A stretch of 6,906 bases of DNA from Phycisphaerales bacterium UBA2396 (GCA_002343325.1 DDSG01000064.1:19721-26626); one strand, 5' to 3'. Counted from the stretch's first letter, positions 1 to 6,648 are shown. Made by a program: numbers and translations. The notes: generated by a model from the sequence alone, not told the origin.

Positions 1-1008
1 GCCGATGCACTGGATCTCGCCGCGGGCGAGCGCGGGCTTGAGCACGTTGGAGGCGTCGATGGCGCCCTCGGCGCCGCCCGCCCCGACGAGCGTGTGGAGC
101 TCGTCGATGAAGAGCATCACGTTCTTGGCGCGGCGGACTTCGTTCATGACGGCCTTGATGCGCTCCTCGAACTGGCCGCGGTACTTGGTCCCGGCGACCA
201 TCATCGCCAGGTCGAGCACCACGAGGCGCTTGTCCTGGAGGATCTCAGGAACATCGCCCGAGATGATGCGCTGGGCGAGCCCTTCGACGATCGCGGTCTT
301 GCCGACGCCGGCCTCGCCGAGAAGGACGGGGTTGTTCTTGGTGCGGCGGCAGAGGACCTGCACGAGACGTTCGATCTCGGTGGTGCGGCCGATGACGGGG
401 TCGAGGGTGCTTTCCTTGGCGAGTTCGGTCAGGTCGCGACCGAAGGAATCGAGCGCCGGGGTCTTGCTCTTGCCCTTGGCGCCGGCGGAGGATCCGGTCC
501 CGGCGCTGGGCGCGGAGGAGGCGCCCGGGAGGCCGGCGGATTCGCCGCCGCCCTGCTCGCCCTGATCCTGGCTTGCGCCGAGAAGGTTGAGCACTTCTTC
601 GCGGACTTCCTCGAGCTTGAGCCCGAGGTTCATGAGGACCTGAGCGGCGACGCCGTCGTGCTCGCGGAGGAGCCCGAGGAGGAGGTGCTCGGTGCCGACG
701 TAGTTGTGGTTGAGGTTCCGGGCTTCCTCGATGGCGTACTCGATGACCTTTTTGGCGCGGGGGGTCTGGGGCAGCTTGCCCATGGTGACCATTTCCGGGC
801 CTGGCTTGACGAGCTTCTCGACCTCGAGGCGGACCTTGCGGAGGTCGACGTCGAGGTTCTTGAGGACGTTGGCGCCGACGCCCGAGCCCTCTTTGACGAG
901 CCCGAGCAGGATGTGCTCGGTCCCGATGTACTCGTGGTTGAAGCGCTGGGCCTCCTGGTTGGCCAGGGCCATCACTTTGCGGGCACGGTCTGTGAAGCGC
1001 TCGAACAT
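1..1008 (-). CDS. clpC: ATP-dependent Clp protease ATPase subunit ClpC (N-terminal part, cut by window edge)
   Basis: This is the first 336 codons of a ClpC-type AAA+ unfoldase, which in the cytoplasm unfolds substrates, usually for degradation by ClpP. Two Clp_N repeats are visible at residues about 1-65 and 75-142, each with the GTEHxLLGL core (GTEHILLGL at 29-37, GTEHLLLGL at 105-113). A Gly/Ala/Ser-rich linker (about 144-185) follows, then the first AAA+ domain with Walker A GEAGVGKT (231-238), the pore-region segment KYRGQFEER (275-283) and Walker B VMLFIDE (297-303). The frame is open to base 1, so the rest of D1, the middle domain, D2 and any ClpP-binding loop lie outside. ATG at 1008 fits the family's MFERFTDRAR start and has a GGGGGAG ribosome site 7 nt upstream. 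A ClpB assignment is unlikely because of the N-terminal repeat sequence and the MFERFT start. No CIRCE or CtsR-type operator is evident upstream. Confidence 0.96.
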   Translation of the reverse strand, partial: MFERFTDRARKVMALANQEAQRFNHEYIGTEHILLGLVKEGSGVGANVLKNLDVDLRKVRLEVEKLVKPGPEMVTMGKLPQTPRAKKVIEYAIEEARNLNHNYVGTEHLLLGLLREHDGVAAQVLMNLGLKLEEVREEVLNLLGASQDQGEQGGGESAGLPGASSAPSAGTGSSAGAKGKSKTPALDSFGRDLTELAKESTLDPVIGRTTEIERLVQVLCRRTKNNPVLLGEAGVGKTAIVEGLAQRIISGDVPEILQDKRLVVLDLAMMVAGTKYRGQFEERIKAVMNEVRRAKNVMLFIDELHTLVGAGGAEGAIDASNVLKPALARGEIQCIG

Positions 1009-1354
1009 GGTTGAACTCCCCCGAGGGTTTCGGAGCATCGGGCCCAAGCCCGAGAACTCCTCTGCTGTGTATTCGTCCGGGACCCGCCCTCGGGTTCGGG
1101 TGGACCGGTCTGTTATCGTCGCGTGAACGCCCCGGCATGACTTCGCCGCGGCACGTGCACGCGCTCGAGAACCACAGAAGGGTATTCGGACCCGCGACAG
1201 ATCCAAACCCCGGAACCGGGACAGCCGCCCGGCGTGTCGTGGATTGGGGGTGCGAACGGGGTGCCAATCGATGCCCAGCCTGGCGCGGCCCCACGGGTCG
1301 ATCGGCGTGCCGGGGCGGCGGACGGGTGGCCCGGGCTGCCAGAACGGCGGTTGG
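1009..1354. other. Intergenic region upstream of clpC (346 bp)
   Basis: No protein-coding or tRNA gene is convincing here. The part next to clpC is its leader: a 6-bp hairpin TCGGGC/GCCCGA with loop CCAA lies at 1038-1053, about 30 nt before the clpC start. A weaker 5-bp pair ACCCG/CGGGT lies at 1082-1095. Possible minus-strand -10 boxes are TACACA (around 1067-1072) and GATAAC (around 1113-1118), neither with a recognisable -35. CCCGG/CCGGG at 1209-1220 is a weak palindrome. I see no T-tracted terminator after the zinc-ribbon gene that ends at 1355, so read-through into clpC cannot be excluded. Confidence 0.5.
1016..1022 (-). promoter_or_regulatory. Ribosome binding site of clpC
   Basis: On the minus strand GGGGGAG lies 7 nt before the ATG at 1008. 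It is a good Shine-Dalgarno match and fixes the start. The other genes here, apart from the SPFH gene, lack such a clear site. Confidence 0.7.
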
Positions 1355-2455
1355 TCAGCGTGAGAGCGAGACGGCCAGGGCGATGATGCCCACCACGATC
1401 AGGATCACCAGGATGAGGAATGCGATCTTCCAGAAGCTGTAGGGGCGCTGGCCGCTGAGTTCGCCCGTCTGCGCGTTGATGATGATCTGGTAGAGCTTGC
1501 CGCGGTAGCGGTAGGCGGAGACCCAGACGGGCAGCAGAATGTGCTTGAAGGTGATGGTCGGGTAGTTGGTGGATTTGGAAGAGATGATCTGGCGGTCGCC
1601 GCCGATGTCGCGGCGGATGGTGGTGTCGATCGCGGGCTGCATGCGTTCTTCGGCGAGCCCAAAGCCCTCATCGAGCGTGACGGCGTAGCTCTCGGCGACG
1701 AAGCCGGCGAGGAAGCTGTCATCGAAGGGAACGCAGCGAGGAAGCTCCCAAGGTTCGAGCGAGTCGAGCCGATCTTTGGGGAGCGAGCGGGTTGCGGGGA
1801 CGAGCACATCGTCGAAACGGTTGTCGACGGTGCCGGCGGCGGGGTACCAGCGGGTCTTGCGGACTCGTCGCGTGCGGGTCTGCGGGCGGCCGTTGACGGT
1901 AACGGTGTACGTCTGGGTGACCCAGTAATCGATGCCTCGCATGCCTGTGTAGCGTGTGATGGCGTGGGCGTCGTAGGTCCAGTAAGGGAGGTAGATTCCT
2001 TTGAGCGAGGCATCGAGGAAAGCGAGCTTGCGGAGGTCGCTGGGAGCGAACCAGAGGGAGCCGAGCCAGTTCTCGTAGAGGCTGCGTGCCTTGGCCGTGG
2101 GGATGGCGAAGGGGAGCACGAGCTTGGGGCGGAGGATTCGGGCGGACTTTTTCTCGCCCGAGATGGGCGTGCCGCAGAACGCGCAGGAGGAGGTGGTGAC
2201 GTTGTCGGGGAGCTGGGTGTGTGCGCCGCAGGATTCGCAGATGAGTTCGAGGCGGACGGAAGTTTCGGCGTTGTCGGCGTCCGCGTGGAGTGCGGCGCGG
2301 AAGTCGTGCTCGGCGAAGGCGTCGGCGGCGATCTCGGGGGGCGGGCCGTCGATCTCGTGCTCGGAGCCGCAATGCCCGCACTTGAGCGCGGCGGTGCCGG
2401 GCTCATAGGCGAGCGAGGCCCCGCAGGTGGGGCATGGGAAGGACCGCTCGGGCAT
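1355..2455 (-). CDS. Zinc-ribbon membrane protein, TFIIB-type / YdjG-like (often mislabelled primosomal protein N')
   Basis: A 366-aa protein with two CxxC...CxxC zinc ribbons at the N-terminus: C8/C11 with C26/C29, and C73/C76 with C91/C94. A conserved globular region (about 105-335) follows, with stretches such as YLPYWTYDA, DIGGD and TFKHILLPVW. One strongly hydrophobic segment (about 344-363) ends three residues from the C-terminus, which predicts a tail-anchored protein with the zinc ribbons in the cytoplasm. Members of this family are frequently annotated as primosomal protein N' or superfamily II helicase, but no helicase motif is present. The gene starts 6 nt after the SPFH gene stop, so the two are almost certainly cotranscribed. 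Its ATG at 2455 precedes the first zinc ribbon by seven residues and has no strong Shine-Dalgarno, which suggests translational coupling. The nearest characterised relatives by architecture are membrane zinc-ribbon proteins encoded with PspA and SPFH proteins in Bacillus. The molecular role is not established. Confidence 0.85.
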   Translation of the reverse strand: MPERSFPCPTCGASLAYEPGTAALKCGHCGSEHEIDGPPPEIAADAFAEHDFRAALHADADNAETSVRLELICESCGAHTQLPDNVTTSSCAFCGTPISGEKKSARILRPKLVLPFAIPTAKARSLYENWLGSLWFAPSDLRKLAFLDASLKGIYLPYWTYDAHAITRYTGMRGIDYWVTQTYTVTVNGRPQTRTRRVRKTRWYPAAGTVDNRFDDVLVPATRSLPKDRLDSLEPWELPRCVPFDDSFLAGFVAESYAVTLDEGFGLAEERMQPAIDTTIRRDIGGDRQIISSKSTNYPTITFKHILLPVWVSAYRYRGKLYQIIINAQTGELSGQRPYSFWKIAFLILVILIVVGIIALAVSLSR

Positions 2456-2461
2456 GGTGGA

Positions 2462-3562
2462 TCAGGCCTGTGGGGGGAGTGGCGGGGGGACAGCACCGAA
2501 GACCTGGGCGAGTTCGGCGACGGTGGCGGCCTGAGCCCAGGCGGGCATGCCCTGACGCCAGACGAGAGTCTCGCGGGTGAGCTTGCCTTCTGAGGCGAGG
2601 CGGGCGAGCGTGGCGGCGTCGAAGGGGCCGGTCTGCTGGTTGTTCTGGGCGATGAAGAAGGCAAGGGCCTGGGCTTGGCCCGGGATGGGTGGTGGCGCGG
2701 CGGCGGAAGGCTGGAGCGCGGCGGCCATCTGCTGGGCCATGGCCATGCCCGCGCCGAGGCCGACGCCCGTGCCGATCGCGCTGTTGGGTGTGTTGCCGGA
2801 TTGGCCGAGGGCCTGGGCGGCGTTGAACTGGGTGTAACGGTTCATGTCGCCGACGATGCCCATGCTGGTGCGCTGATCGAGGGCCTTCTCGACTTCCGGG
2901 GGGAGCGAGATGTTCTCGACGGAGAAGGCGGAGAGCTCAAGCCCGAGCTGCGTGATGTGCGGGGCGATCTTGTCGCGGATGAACTTGCCGAGCTCGGTGT
3001 AGTTGGCGGCGAGATCGAGGACGGGGATCTTGGCCTCGCCCAGGGTGTCGGCGAACTCGCTGACGATGAAGTTGCGGAGCTGCTCGGAGATGCCGTCGGT
3101 CGTGAAGCGCGGGTTGGTGCCGACGACCTGCTTGAGAAACGCGGTGGGGTCGGCGACGCGGAATGCGTAGGTGCCAAAGGCGCGGAGGCGGACGGGCCCG
3201 TACTCGGGATCGCGGAGCATGATGGGGTTCATGGTGCCCCACTTGCGATCGGTGAAGTTGCGGGTGTTGACGAAGTAGACCTCGGCCTTGAAGGGGGACT
3301 CAAAGCCGTACTTCCAGCCGAGGATGGTGGAGAGGATGGGGAGGTTTTTGGTATCGAGGGTGTAGATGCCGGGGTTGAAGGTGTCGGCGAAGGTGCCCTC
3401 GCGGACGAAGACGGCGGCCTGGCTCTCGCGGACGACGAGCTTGGCGTTGTTCTTGATCTCGTTGTTGTGCCGCTCGAAGCGGTAGACGAGGGTGTCGGGC
3501 GTGTTGTCGAGCCACTCGACGATGTCGATCAGCTCGCCCTTGAGTTTCTTCCAGATGTCCAT
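2462..3562 (-). CDS. SPFH domain protein with C-terminal GYF_2 domain (YdjI-like)
   Basis: A 366-aa protein. Residues about 40-255 are an SPFH (stomatin/prohibitin/flotillin/HflK) domain of the YdjI-like subgroup, sometimes annotated as virion core protein. It has RESQAAVFVREG (45-56), the NPGIYTL turn (63-69) and SPFKAEVYFVN. There is no signal peptide or membrane helix, so contact with the membrane would be peripheral or through a partner. An Ala/Gly/Met-rich linker and a PPPIPG segment lead to a GYF_2 domain at about 302-355 (FFIAQNNQQTGPF, then WRQGMPAW with W335 and W342), a fold that usually binds proline-rich peptides. The protein then ends in a proline-rich tail (GAVPPPLPPQA). ATG at 3562 is set by GGGAGG 7 nt upstream. 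It lies 89 bp after der and 6 nt before the zinc-ribbon membrane protein gene, its likely partner. SPFH proteins form membrane-associated oligomers; a scaffold role in envelope maintenance is inferred. Confidence 0.9.
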   Translation of the reverse strand: MDIWKKLKGELIDIVEWLDNTPDTLVYRFERHNNEIKNNAKLVVRESQAAVFVREGTFADTFNPGIYTLDTKNLPILSTILGWKYGFESPFKAEVYFVNTRNFTDRKWGTMNPIMLRDPEYGPVRLRAFGTYAFRVADPTAFLKQVVGTNPRFTTDGISEQLRNFIVSEFADTLGEAKIPVLDLAANYTELGKFIRDKIAPHITQLGLELSAFSVENISLPPEVEKALDQRTSMGIVGDMNRYTQFNAAQALGQSGNTPNSAIGTGVGLGAGMAMAQQMAAALQPSAAAPPPIPGQAQALAFFIAQNNQQTGPFDAATLARLASEGKLTRETLVWRQGMPAWAQAATVAELAQVFGAVPPPLPPQA

Positions 3563-3569
3563 GGATCAA

Positions 3570-3575
3570 CCTCCC
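3570..3575 (-). promoter_or_regulatory. Ribosome binding site of the SPFH gene
   Basis: GGGAGG on the minus strand, 7 nt before the ATG at 3562. It is a strong Shine-Dalgarno and decides the start. Confidence 0.75.
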
Positions 3576-3585
3576 GATGGGGCGC

Positions 3586-3591
3586 AGTGTA
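3586..3591 (-). promoter_or_regulatory. Candidate -10 box of the SPFH operon
   Basis: TACACT on the minus strand (four of six matches to TATAAT), preceded by TGG as a partial extended -10. The first transcribed base would fall near 3579, giving a leader of about 17 nt that contains the GGGAGG site. No clear -35 is seen. The same GGTACACT string occurs just before the transposase gene at 6640-6647. This suggests the SPFH operon has its own promoter rather than depending only on der. Confidence 0.4.
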
Positions 3592-3651
3592 CCACCCGCG
3601 GACGCCCACGGGGACATCGTTCGGAGAACCCGGGCCGGGGTTTCGGGGTTC

Positions 3652-5313
3652 TTAATCGTCGAAGTAGACGGCGGCGTCGTCAGCGAACTGGGCCAGCTCT
3701 TCGGGCGAAAGCTCGCGGTCGCCGACCACCTCGGGAACGGGAGCCGTGGAGACCGTGGGCTTGCCCGGACGCGTGCCCTTGCCGCGGCGCTGGACGCCCT
3801 GGCGGACCTCGACGATCGACTCGGGGTCGAGGGGAATGTCGCCCTCGCGCTGGCGGCGCCCGCGGACGACGATGCGCATGGGCACCTCGACAAAGGGCAG
3901 CTCCTCGCGGAACCGGTTGGAGAGGAATCGCATGAAGTTGGGGCGGAAGAGCTCGGGCACGTTGACCACGAGGGTGATCGTGGGCGGGGAGACGCCGGTC
4001 TGCGCGACGTAGAGCACCTTGGCGTGCGTGCCCTTGGTGTCGGTCGGGGCGCGGGTCTCCATGATGCGGCGGACGATGCGGTTGAGCTTGCCCGTGGTGA
4101 CGCGTTCGGCGGCCTGATTCTTGAGGTCAAAGGCCAGGTCAAGGGTCCGGCGGACGTTTCTCCCGCTCTTGCCGCTGATGAAGGCGATGGGCGCGAACGT
4201 CAGCCCGCCGAGCTCCTTGCGGAGGTACTTCTCGTAGTCTCCCGTGGTGAGCGGGATGCCGTCGCGGCCGGGCTTGCCCTCGGCGAGGTCCCACTTGTTG
4301 ACGACGATGACGACGGGCTTGAAGGTCTTCTGGCAGATCATGGCGACCTGCTCGTCGACCTGGCTGATCTTGACGGTGGCGTCGATCATCAGCAGGACGA
4401 CGTCGGCACGGTCGACGGCCCGCTTCACGCGGTCGAAGGCGAAGTGCTCGACCATGTTCTGGAAGCTCTTGGCGCGGCGGACGCCGGCGGTGTCGATCGC
4501 GAGGATGCTGCGTCCGTCGATCTCGAAGCGGACGTCGATCGCGTCGCGCGTGGTGCCGGCGATCTCGGAGACGATGACACGGGGCTCGCCCGCGAGCGTG
4601 TTGACGAGGGTGCTCTTGCCGGCGTTGCGCTTGCCGACGATGGCGACCTTGAGGTCGGCGCGGGGCTCGGGCTCGGGTGTGTGCTGGGGGACGAGCTCGT
4701 ACACGGTGTCGAGGAACTCACGCCTCATGTAGTTGTTCTTGGCGGAGACCATGAGGGGCTCGCCGAAGCCCAGCCCGGCGATCTCCTGGGCGTGGGCCTC
4801 CCAGCGCGGGCCGTCGGTCTTGTTGGCGACGACGCGGATGTTGAGCTTGCGTGGCGGGGGAGAGGAGGCGTCCTTCTTGGCGTTCTTGCGGGCGCGGTTG
4901 AAGCCACCCTCGCGCAGAAGCCGTGCGATCTCGTGGTCCTGGGGCGTCGGGCCGCTCTGGGCGTCGAGGACGAACAGCACCAGGTCGGCGTTCTCGACCG
5001 CCTGGGAGATCTGGAACTCGATGGAGTTGGTGAGGGTGTGGAGGTCCTCGCCGACCTCGTCGAAGCGCTCGCCGGGGGCCGTGTACGCCCCGAACCCGCC
5101 GGTATCGACGAACTCGACGGCCTTGGGGGCGAACTGGTGGTGCTCGTCGCGTGAACGGACTGGGGGCATGAGCTCGACGATGGCGGCGACGCGGTCGCGC
5201 GTGACGCCCGGGGTGGGGTCCACGATGGAGACCTTGGCCCCGGCGACCATGTTCATGAGGCTGGACTTGCCGACGTTGGGCCGGCCGACGATAGCGACGC
5301 GTGGAATAGGCAC
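3652..5313 (-). CDS. der: Ribosome biogenesis GTPase Der (EngA), enlarged form
   Basis: Der is an essential GTPase that acts in 50S ribosomal subunit assembly. Two G domains in tandem are visible. G domain 1: GRPNVGKS (10-17), DTGG (70-73), NKTD (164-167), SAK (190-192). G domain 2: GKRNAGKST (227-235), DTAG (274-277), NKWD (339-342) and a slightly unusual G5 SGKSG (380-384). A KH-like C-terminal domain spans about 398-488. At 553 aa it is longer than the usual 430-500: extra residues lie between switch I and the first DTGG (about 48-65), before NKTD (about 138-157, basic and Pro/Ser-rich), and in a 60-residue tail (492-553) with an acidic end. The GTG at 5313 is the only start that fits (MPIPRVAIVGRPNVGKS); the ATG at 5320 is in another frame, and no other start codon lies between it and the upstream in-frame TAG. 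No Shine-Dalgarno is seen. A TACGAT box at 5319-5324 could give a nearly leaderless message. It lies 57 bp after the RNHCP gene. Confidence 0.96.
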   Translation of the reverse strand: MPIPRVAIVGRPNVGKSSLMNMVAGAKVSIVDPTPGVTRDRVAAIVELMPPVRSRDEHHQFAPKAVEFVDTGGFGAYTAPGERFDEVGEDLHTLTNSIEFQISQAVENADLVLFVLDAQSGPTPQDHEIARLLREGGFNRARKNAKKDASSPPPRKLNIRVVANKTDGPRWEAHAQEIAGLGFGEPLMVSAKNNYMRREFLDTVYELVPQHTPEPEPRADLKVAIVGKRNAGKSTLVNTLAGEPRVIVSEIAGTTRDAIDVRFEIDGRSILAIDTAGVRRAKSFQNMVEHFAFDRVKRAVDRADVVLLMIDATVKISQVDEQVAMICQKTFKPVVIVVNKWDLAEGKPGRDGIPLTTGDYEKYLRKELGGLTFAPIAFISGKSGRNVRRTLDLAFDLKNQAAERVTTGKLNRIVRRIMETRAPTDTKGTHAKVLYVAQTGVSPPTITLVVNVPELFRPNFMRFLSNRFREELPFVEVPMRIVVRGRRQREGDIPLDPESIVEVRQGVQRRGKGTRPGKPTVSTAPVPEVVGDRELSPEELAQFADDAAVYFDD

Positions 5314-5370
5314 GCGCCATCGTAGGTCGACCGGACCCGCAGGCCCGAAATGCCCGAGAACACCCCGCGG

Positions 5371-5721
5371 CTAGGTCCGCAGGTCGTCGAGCGGGAAGGC
5401 CGGGCTGGCGATGGGACGCAGGGCCAGGGCGAGCAGCGAGCGCTCGAAGTCGTCGCCGGCGACGCGGTTGGTCTTGAGCACGCCGCAGCCCGTGCAGCGG
5501 TGGATGATCGCCCATTCGCCGCCCCGACGGACCTCGATGGCGATGGGCTCCATCGGTTCTCGGCAGGCGCAGCGGCGGTCGCCGGGCTCGTCGTCAAGAT
5601 GCCGCGACCAGAGACACTTGGGGCAGTGGTTGCGGTGCCGGGTGCCGAAGGCGTGCGCGGGGACGTGGTGCCCGCAGGCGACGCAGGTGAAATCGGAAGA
5701 CTCGCGCGATTTGTGGGACAT
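5371..5721 (-). CDS. RNHCP domain zinc-binding protein
   Basis: A 116-aa protein that I recognise as the RNHCP family, named for the motif seen here at residues 30-34 within TRHRNHCPKCLWSRHLD. It carries four Cys pairs: C13/C16, C33/C36, C51/C53 and C76/C79, with nearby histidines H29, H32, H41 and H74. Other family hallmarks are PGDRRC (46-51), MEPI (57-60), GEWAIIHRC (68-76) and NRVAGDD (85-91). The layout predicts two zinc-binding sites in a small cytoplasmic protein. Its molecular function is unknown to me. The reading frame continues upstream to 5925, but that extension is low-complexity and lacks family similarity. The ATG at 5721 places the first CxxC at residue 13, as expected. No clear Shine-Dalgarno precedes it. 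It lies 57 bp upstream of der in the same orientation and may be cotranscribed with it. Confidence 0.88.
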   Translation of the reverse strand: MSHKSRESSDFTCVACGHHVPAHAFGTRHRNHCPKCLWSRHLDDEPGDRRCACREPMEPIAIEVRRGGEWAIIHRCTGCGVLKTNRVAGDDFERSLLALALRPIASPAFPLDDLRT

Positions 5722-6095
5722 GGGTGTCGTGGACTCGGCGGGCGGCGGCAATCGATCGGGCCGCCCGCGGGATGGAAGTGTGTGGCCGATCGCACGGGCC
5801 GCCCCACCCTCCCCGTGGGTGGCGACCTGCGGATCAACAGCGTGGCATGAAGATGGGGGCGCAGCGAGACATCCCCGCGAAGGACGCACGACGAACCACG
5901 CCCGGGGCCGGGAGCCTCGGTTCAACGCGGGACGCGGGCGACGCGGGGATGTTCAGGCGATGGCAGACATAGTCGACGACTCACGGTGCGACCGATTCGG
6001 CCGCGAGGAGAGCATAGCGAGGCATGCCGGATGCTGCAAGAGGACGCCCCCACCGCTGCAGGCGCGGGAGGCGCCGGGCGTGACGGTGGTTCGGG

Positions 6096-6126
6096 CACCG
6101 ATCGCCGGAGGCACCGGCGATCGGTG
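6096..6126. repeat. Perfect 13-bp inverted repeat (hairpin) downstream of the transposase
   Basis: CACCGATCGCCGG (6096-6108) pairs fully with 6114-6126 around the 5-nt loop AGGCA. It is 55 nt past the transposase stop codon. It could be the right-end hairpin of the element or a transcript-stabilising or terminating hairpin. No T-tract follows on either strand, so a classical intrinsic terminator is not shown. Confidence 0.75.
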
Positions 6127-6153
6127 GCACGGGGAGAGCGATCGAAGGGTGGC

Positions 6154-6166
6154 GCATGCCTCATGC
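6154..6166. repeat. Small hairpin next to the transposase stop
   Basis: GCATG (6154-6158) and CATGC (6162-6166) pair around the loop CCT. The short stem and 3-nt loop resemble the hairpins on the other side of the transposase gene. It abuts the direct repeat copy at 6166-6182. Confidence 0.45.
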
Positions 6167-6182
6167 CCGCAGGAGTCGGATC
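6166..6182 (+). repeat. Direct repeat copy at the transposase stop codon
   Basis: CCCGCAGGAGTCGGATC matches 6760-6776 at 16 of 17 positions (A to G at 6174) in the same orientation. The copy overlaps the first two bases of the stop codon triplet on the minus strand. Together the two copies bracket the transposase gene. Confidence 0.7.
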
Positions 6183-6633
6183 ACCCCCAGACGAGTCGCT
6201 CATCGTGCTCGACACGGTACTTCGCGAGAAGATCACGGAACTCATCCTGGAATGAGCGGGCTTTGTGGTGGTCTTCCTGGTTGTTGATGTACCGCGCCAG
6301 CACCTCGATCTGACTTTCGCCGATCGTGAACGCGCCGTAGCCCTCTTGCCACGCGAAGGCGGCGAACTCTCGTCCCTTGGTCTTGATCCACTTCGACGAG
6401 TCTCGCTTGAGATGCATCAATAGATCCGCACAGGCGATGTTCTTGGAGAGAGAGACAAGGAGGTGAACGTGATCCGCGACACCGCCGACGGCGAGGGCGG
6501 GCGAGTCGTGATTGCGGGCGATGCCGGAGAGATACTTGTAGAGTTCAGTGGAGACGGAACTCGTGATCAGTGGCTCACGGTTTTTCGTGGAGAAGACGAT
6601 GTGGAGGAGAAGGCGCGTCAGCGTCTGGGCCAT
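6181..6633 (-). CDS. tnpA: IS200-like Y1/HUH transposase (TnpA)
   Basis: A full-length 150-aa transposase of the Y1_Tnp family, which cuts and joins single-stranded DNA at hairpin-marked ends through a 5'-phosphotyrosine link. Seen directly: MAQTLTRLLLHIVFSTKNRE at the N-terminus, the HUH motif in GGVADHVHLLV (H55, H57), a KRDSSKWIK segment (76-84), FAWQEGYGAF (93-102) and the catalytic tyrosine in YINNQEDHH (Y115, with Q119 as probable metal ligand). All key residues are present and the length is normal for IS200. No TnpB gene is near. The frame runs upstream to 6756, but those 41 residues are Arg/Pro-rich and cross a hairpin, so ATG 6633 is chosen. No Shine-Dalgarno is found; TACACT ends 6 nt before the ATG, which suggests a leaderless message. 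The gene is less GC-rich than its neighbours, consistent with acquisition. Confidence 0.93.
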   Translation of the reverse strand: MAQTLTRLLLHIVFSTKNREPLITSSVSTELYKYLSGIARNHDSPALAVGGVADHVHLLVSLSKNIACADLLMHLKRDSSKWIKTKGREFAAFAWQEGYGAFTIGESQIEVLARYINNQEDHHKARSFQDEFRDLLAKYRVEHDERLVWG

Positions 6634-6639
6634 CGTTCG

Positions 6640-6645
6640 AGTGTA
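6640..6645 (-). promoter_or_regulatory. Candidate -10 box of the transposase gene
   Basis: TACACT on the minus strand with 6 nt between it and the ATG. Transcription would begin at or beside the A of the start codon, giving a leaderless mRNA. No clear -35 is seen; the region that would hold it is inside the hairpin structure at 6649-6690. Confidence 0.4.
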
Positions 6646-6648
6646 CCG

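Larger units (their letters stand above)
5722..6180. other. Gene-free region between the RNHCP gene and the transposase (459 bp)
   Basis: No convincing coding region on either strand: the ORFs present are short, Arg/Gly/Pro-rich and overlap each other in several frames. It holds the 13-bp inverted repeat at 6096-6126, a small hairpin GGCGC/GCGCC (6061-6075), a hairpin GCATG/CATGC with a 3-nt loop (6154-6166), and a wide CGATCGG/CCGATCG pair (5753-5759 and 5786-5792). The stretch 5800-5960 shows nothing I can name. Confidence 0.5.

Noticed and set aside
94..1014. Plus-strand ORF of 306 codons
   Set aside because: Antisense shadow of clpC, whose minus-strand frame gives an unmistakable ClpC protein.
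1009..1140. CIRCE or CtsR heat-shock operator upstream of clpC
   Set aside because: Neither the TTAGCACTC/GAGTGCTAA palindrome nor a CtsR heptad repeat is present.
3626..3651. Intrinsic terminator after der
   Set aside because: GAACCC/GGGTTC can pair over a 14-nt loop, but there is no T-tract and the stem is only 6 bp.
2675..3655. Plus-strand ORF of 326 codons
   Set aside because: Antisense shadow of the SPFH gene, with low-complexity Gly/Glu/Asp/Val composition and no recognisable domain.
3577..5154. Plus-strand ORF of 525 codons
   Set aside because: It lies antisense to der, is Gly/Asp/Val/Leu-rich with no family motif, and is explained by GC-rich third positions of the der codons.
5722..5925. 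N-terminal extension of the RNHCP protein
   Set aside because: The 68 extra residues are Arg/Pro/Ser-rich and unrelated to the family. The internal ATG at 5721 gives the expected compact protein.
5900..5945. tRNA T-arm-like string GGTTCAAC
   Set aside because: The stem next to it does not pair in the T-arm pattern, and no acceptor stem or anticodon arm can be built around it.
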